The notes under the pieces are model-generated. The model was not told the DNA's origin. It did no database searches and was given only the letters and a program-made list of their open reading frames with translations. This document shows, one piece after another, positions 5,841 through 7,678 of a stretch of DNA of 7,678 bases (positions are counted from its first letter, which is position 1; each line of letters starts with the position of its first letter). The stretch lies in assembly GCA_026985755.1 (NCBI GenBank), contig JALSPX010000186.1, positions 1 through 7,678 on the forward strand, written 5' to 3'. The position numbers were made by a program, and so were the translations under genes. This DNA is from Sulfurovum sp. Lineage in GTDB: Bacteria > Campylobacterota > Campylobacteria > Campylobacterales > Sulfurovaceae.

Positions 5841-6686
5841 TTAGGCTTCAATTTTTTTAATCTCTTGAATTTTATCTATCACATGTTGCACGATCCAATC
5901 AGGCGTAGATGCACCTGCAGAAATACCACAAAGACTCTTCTCATCAAACCAAGAAGCTTTAATCTCTTTTTCATTTTCTATTAAATAAGAGTCCTCACAG
6001 TCACGCTTACAAATACTATGTAATTGTTTGGTATTTGAAGAGTGTTTCCCACCTATAACAATCATCACATCCGCTTCTTTGGCTAGCTCCGCTGCTGCAT
6101 CTTGGTTTTCAAAAGTCGCATTACAAATGGTATTGAATACGCGTATCTCTTTGCGTGTCAACATAAGTGCTGTCACAATTTTAGCAAAGTCTTCAGGTTT
6201 TTTAGTCGTTTGCGAGACGACAGCAACTTTACCACGTAGTGGCAACTCCTCTAACTCTTCTGGCTTTAAAACAATAAAGGCATCATCGGGATATGTGGCA
6301 TAAGAGACCACCCCTTTTATCTCAGGATGATTTGCATCACCAAAAATAACGATACTATAGCCCTCTTCACTCATTTTAGCCACTATATTTTGTGGTGTAG
6401 TCACATAAGGACAGGTAGCATCGATAATTTTATTGTCTTGTGCTTTGAGCTTGGCTAATTCATCTTTAGGAATACCATGAGTACGGATAACCACAGAATC
6501 ATCAGAATTCACATCTTCAAACTTCTCAGCGAGACCTATATTGAAGCCCTCTTTAAGACGATTGATTTCATCTTTATTATGGATAAGTGGACCATAGGTC
6601 TTAGACCCTCTATGCTCCTCAGCTATCTCAATCGCACGCTTGACACCAAAACAAAACCCATAAGAAGATGCTAACTGTATTTTCAT
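5841..6686 (-). CDS. ispH: 4-hydroxy-3-methylbut-2-enyl diphosphate reductase
   Basis: Catalyses the last step of the MEP pathway, reducing HMBPP to isopentenyl and dimethylallyl diphosphate, using a [4Fe-4S] cluster. The 281-residue length is typical of the shorter Campylobacterota enzymes. The three cluster cysteines are present: Cys 12 in GFCFGVKRA, Cys 92 in DATCPYV and Cys 188 in TICNAT. Substrate-binding residues are also visible: His 36 (GPLIHN), His 70 (RTHGIP), His 120 with the proton-relay Glu 122 (HPE), SQTT at 158-161, GGKHSSNT at 211-218 and the GISAGASTPDW segment near the end. The ATG at 6686 lies 4 nt after the pheT stop and has GAGG, inside the last pheT codons, 7 nt upstream. 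Its stop lies 4 nt before the aroA ATG, so it is the middle gene of the pheT-ispH-aroA operon. Confidence 0.98.
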   Translation of the reverse strand: MKIQLASSYGFCFGVKRAIEIAEEHRGSKTYGPLIHNKDEINRLKEGFNIGLAEKFEDVNSDDSVVIRTHGIPKDELAKLKAQDNKIIDATCPYVTTPQNIVAKMSEEGYSIVIFGDANHPEIKGVVSYATYPDDAFIVLKPEELEELPLRGKVAVVSQTTKKPEDFAKIVTALMLTRKEIRVFNTICNATFENQDAAAELAKEADVMIVIGGKHSSNTKQLHSICKRDCEDSYLIENEKEIKASWFDEKSLCGISAGASTPDWIVQHVIDKIQEIKKIEA

Positions 6687-6690
6687 AGTA

Positions 6691-7678
6691 CTACCTCAAC
6701 TCCGCTTTACACTCTGTCTGAAGTGCAGACATAATCTTAGACATCACAGACTCTATATCGGTATCTTCTAGTGTTTTTTCCATAGATTGTATGAAAAAAC
6801 GTACCGTAAGAGACTTTTTGTCACCTAATTTTTCATCTTCGTAAATATCTACAGGGTAGACATCTTTGAGCATTGGTAGCGCCAATCTATTGAGCACTTT
6901 TGCTACTTCATAATATCCCATAGATTTATCTATCACCACAGAGAGGTCTTTATAGACCCCTTGGAATTTAGAGACAGCCACTGCATTGATATGTTTAGGC
7001 AACAATGCGTCTAAATCAATCTCAGCGATAAATGTCACAGGGATACCATAGGTTTCTTGCACCGTAGGGTGAAGCTTAGAGATAAAACCACACACTTTTC
7101 CATCTACTAAAACATTGGCAGACTGATAAGGGTGAATCAAAGCATTTTCATAGGTACATGGCTCAAGCTCAAAGGTTCCTATGACTGCACCGACTTTTTG
7201 TGTAAAGACTGCAAAGTCAATCATGCTAGGTTTCCCTGCATTTCGTACATTTTCACCTTCACTCTGACCAGAGAAAACAAAAGAAATCACTTCGCTCTGT
7301 TCTCTTTTACTGCCAAACACTGCACCTATCTCAAAGAGTGGTATAGACTTCTTGGTATAAGAGACATTACGTTTTACCGCAGCCAATAGATTGACCAAAA
7401 TCGTGCTTCTAAGTGTGTTTAACTCTTCTGCAATAGGGTTTGCCAACGCTAAAGCATCTTCTGTCACTGCAAAGCCATATTTTTCCAAAAGTATTTTATC
7501 TGAAAAGACATAAGAGACATTTTCAAAATACCCTGCACCCACTGCACGGTTTTTAAAACCTTTTTTGGCTTTGTAACGTGCTGTGACATCATTGAGACGT
7601 GGCTGTTCTGCAAATACAAATGGCTTGGCTACGATGTTATTAATCCCGACAATACGTACTATCTCTTCAGCGACATCT
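6691..7678 (-). CDS. pheT: Phenylalanyl-tRNA synthetase beta subunit, C-terminal part (5' end outside window)
   Basis: The minus-strand frame is open from the window edge to a TAG at 6691-6693, giving about 328 C-terminal residues of a protein normally near 780 in this group. A GTG at 7542 is internal and not a start. The visible part begins at the end of the B5 domain (DVAEEIVRIVGINNI), continues through the catalytic-like core domain (ARYKAKKGF, YFENVSYVFSD, ALANPIAEELNTLRSTIL, SIPLFEIGAVF, ALIHPYQSANVLVDG), and ends with the FDX-ACB tRNA anticodon-binding domain over about the last 95 residues (VYKDLSVVID to the end). With PheS it forms the (alpha-beta)2 enzyme that charges tRNA-Phe. The final codons carry the ribosome site of ispH. 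Confidence 0.97.
   Translation of the reverse strand, partial: DVAEEIVRIVGINNIVAKPFVFAEQPRLNDVTARYKAKKGFKNRAVGAGYFENVSYVFSDKILLEKYGFAVTEDALALANPIAEELNTLRSTILVNLLAAVKRNVSYTKKSIPLFEIGAVFGSKREQSEVISFVFSGQSEGENVRNAGKPSMIDFAVFTQKVGAVIGTFELEPCTYENALIHPYQSANVLVDGKVCGFISKLHPTVQETYGIPVTFIAEIDLDALLPKHINAVAVSKFQGVYKDLSVVIDKSMGYYEVAKVLNRLALPMLKDVYPVDIYEDEKLGDKKSLTVRFFIQSMEKTLEDTDIESVMSKIMSALQTECKAELR

Noticed and set aside
5837..5851. Longer aroA start (TTG at 5851)
   Set aside because: The ATG at 5836 gives the same N-terminus and lysine 22 numbering as E. coli AroA and avoids overlap with ispH.
4988..7389. Plus-strand open frames opposite aroA, ispH and pheT
   Set aside because: They are antisense to confidently identified housekeeping genes, with no protein features of their own.
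1..7678. CRISPR array, tRNA, rRNA, insertion sequence or integrase gene
   Set aside because: No regularly spaced repeats, cloverleaf-like segment, transposase or recombinase motifs were seen. The absence of a recombinase leaves the mechanism of the aroA insertion open.

Overview
The window looks like a chromosomal piece of a Campylobacterota bacterium, probably Sulfurovum- or Sulfurimonas-like. This is judged from the low GC content, the style of the PheT and IspH proteins, tightly packed housekeeping genes and a long poly-G contingency tract. No database was searched.

Right part (about 4553-7678, all minus strand): a housekeeping operon read right to left. It holds the 3' portion of pheT (phenylalanyl-tRNA synthetase beta), ispH (last step of the MEP isoprenoid pathway) and aroA (EPSP synthase, shikimate pathway). 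The genes are separated by only 4 nt each. The AroA protein is strikingly like the enterobacterial type.

Middle (514-4552, minus strand): two overlapping accessory genes. The first encodes a large, apparently exported protein. It has a signal peptide, calcium-binding thrombospondin type-3 repeats, two Ig-like modules and a gluzincin-type metallopeptidase motif (HEYFH, then a glutamate after 20 residues). Its true start (ATG at 4499, good ribosome site) is separated from the rest of the gene by a run of nine G on the coding strand (4466-4474). With nine G the frame stops after 12 codons; with eight it runs through a complete signal peptide into the 1011-residue frame. This is a textbook phase-variation switch, here in the OFF state. 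An 11-bp perfect inverted repeat overlaps both a TATAAT box and the ribosome site. The second gene (TTG start, overlapping the first gene's end) encodes a membrane-anchored, DUF6174-like protein and is probably translationally coupled, so both may switch together.

Left part: a 123-bp remnant of the 3' end of another aroA (390-512, minus strand) lies beyond the accessory genes. It is followed by a convergent plus-strand pair: the end of an unrecognised coding region and a 60-residue small secreted protein, with a hairpin that probably ends their transcript.

The two aroA 3' ends flank the accessory pair as imperfect direct repeats. They differ mostly at silent positions, so both evolved as functional genes. 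The simplest reading is that a roughly 4.2-kb cassette entered the 3' end of aroA, bringing a replacement gene end and leaving the old end stranded. No recombinase is visible in the window.
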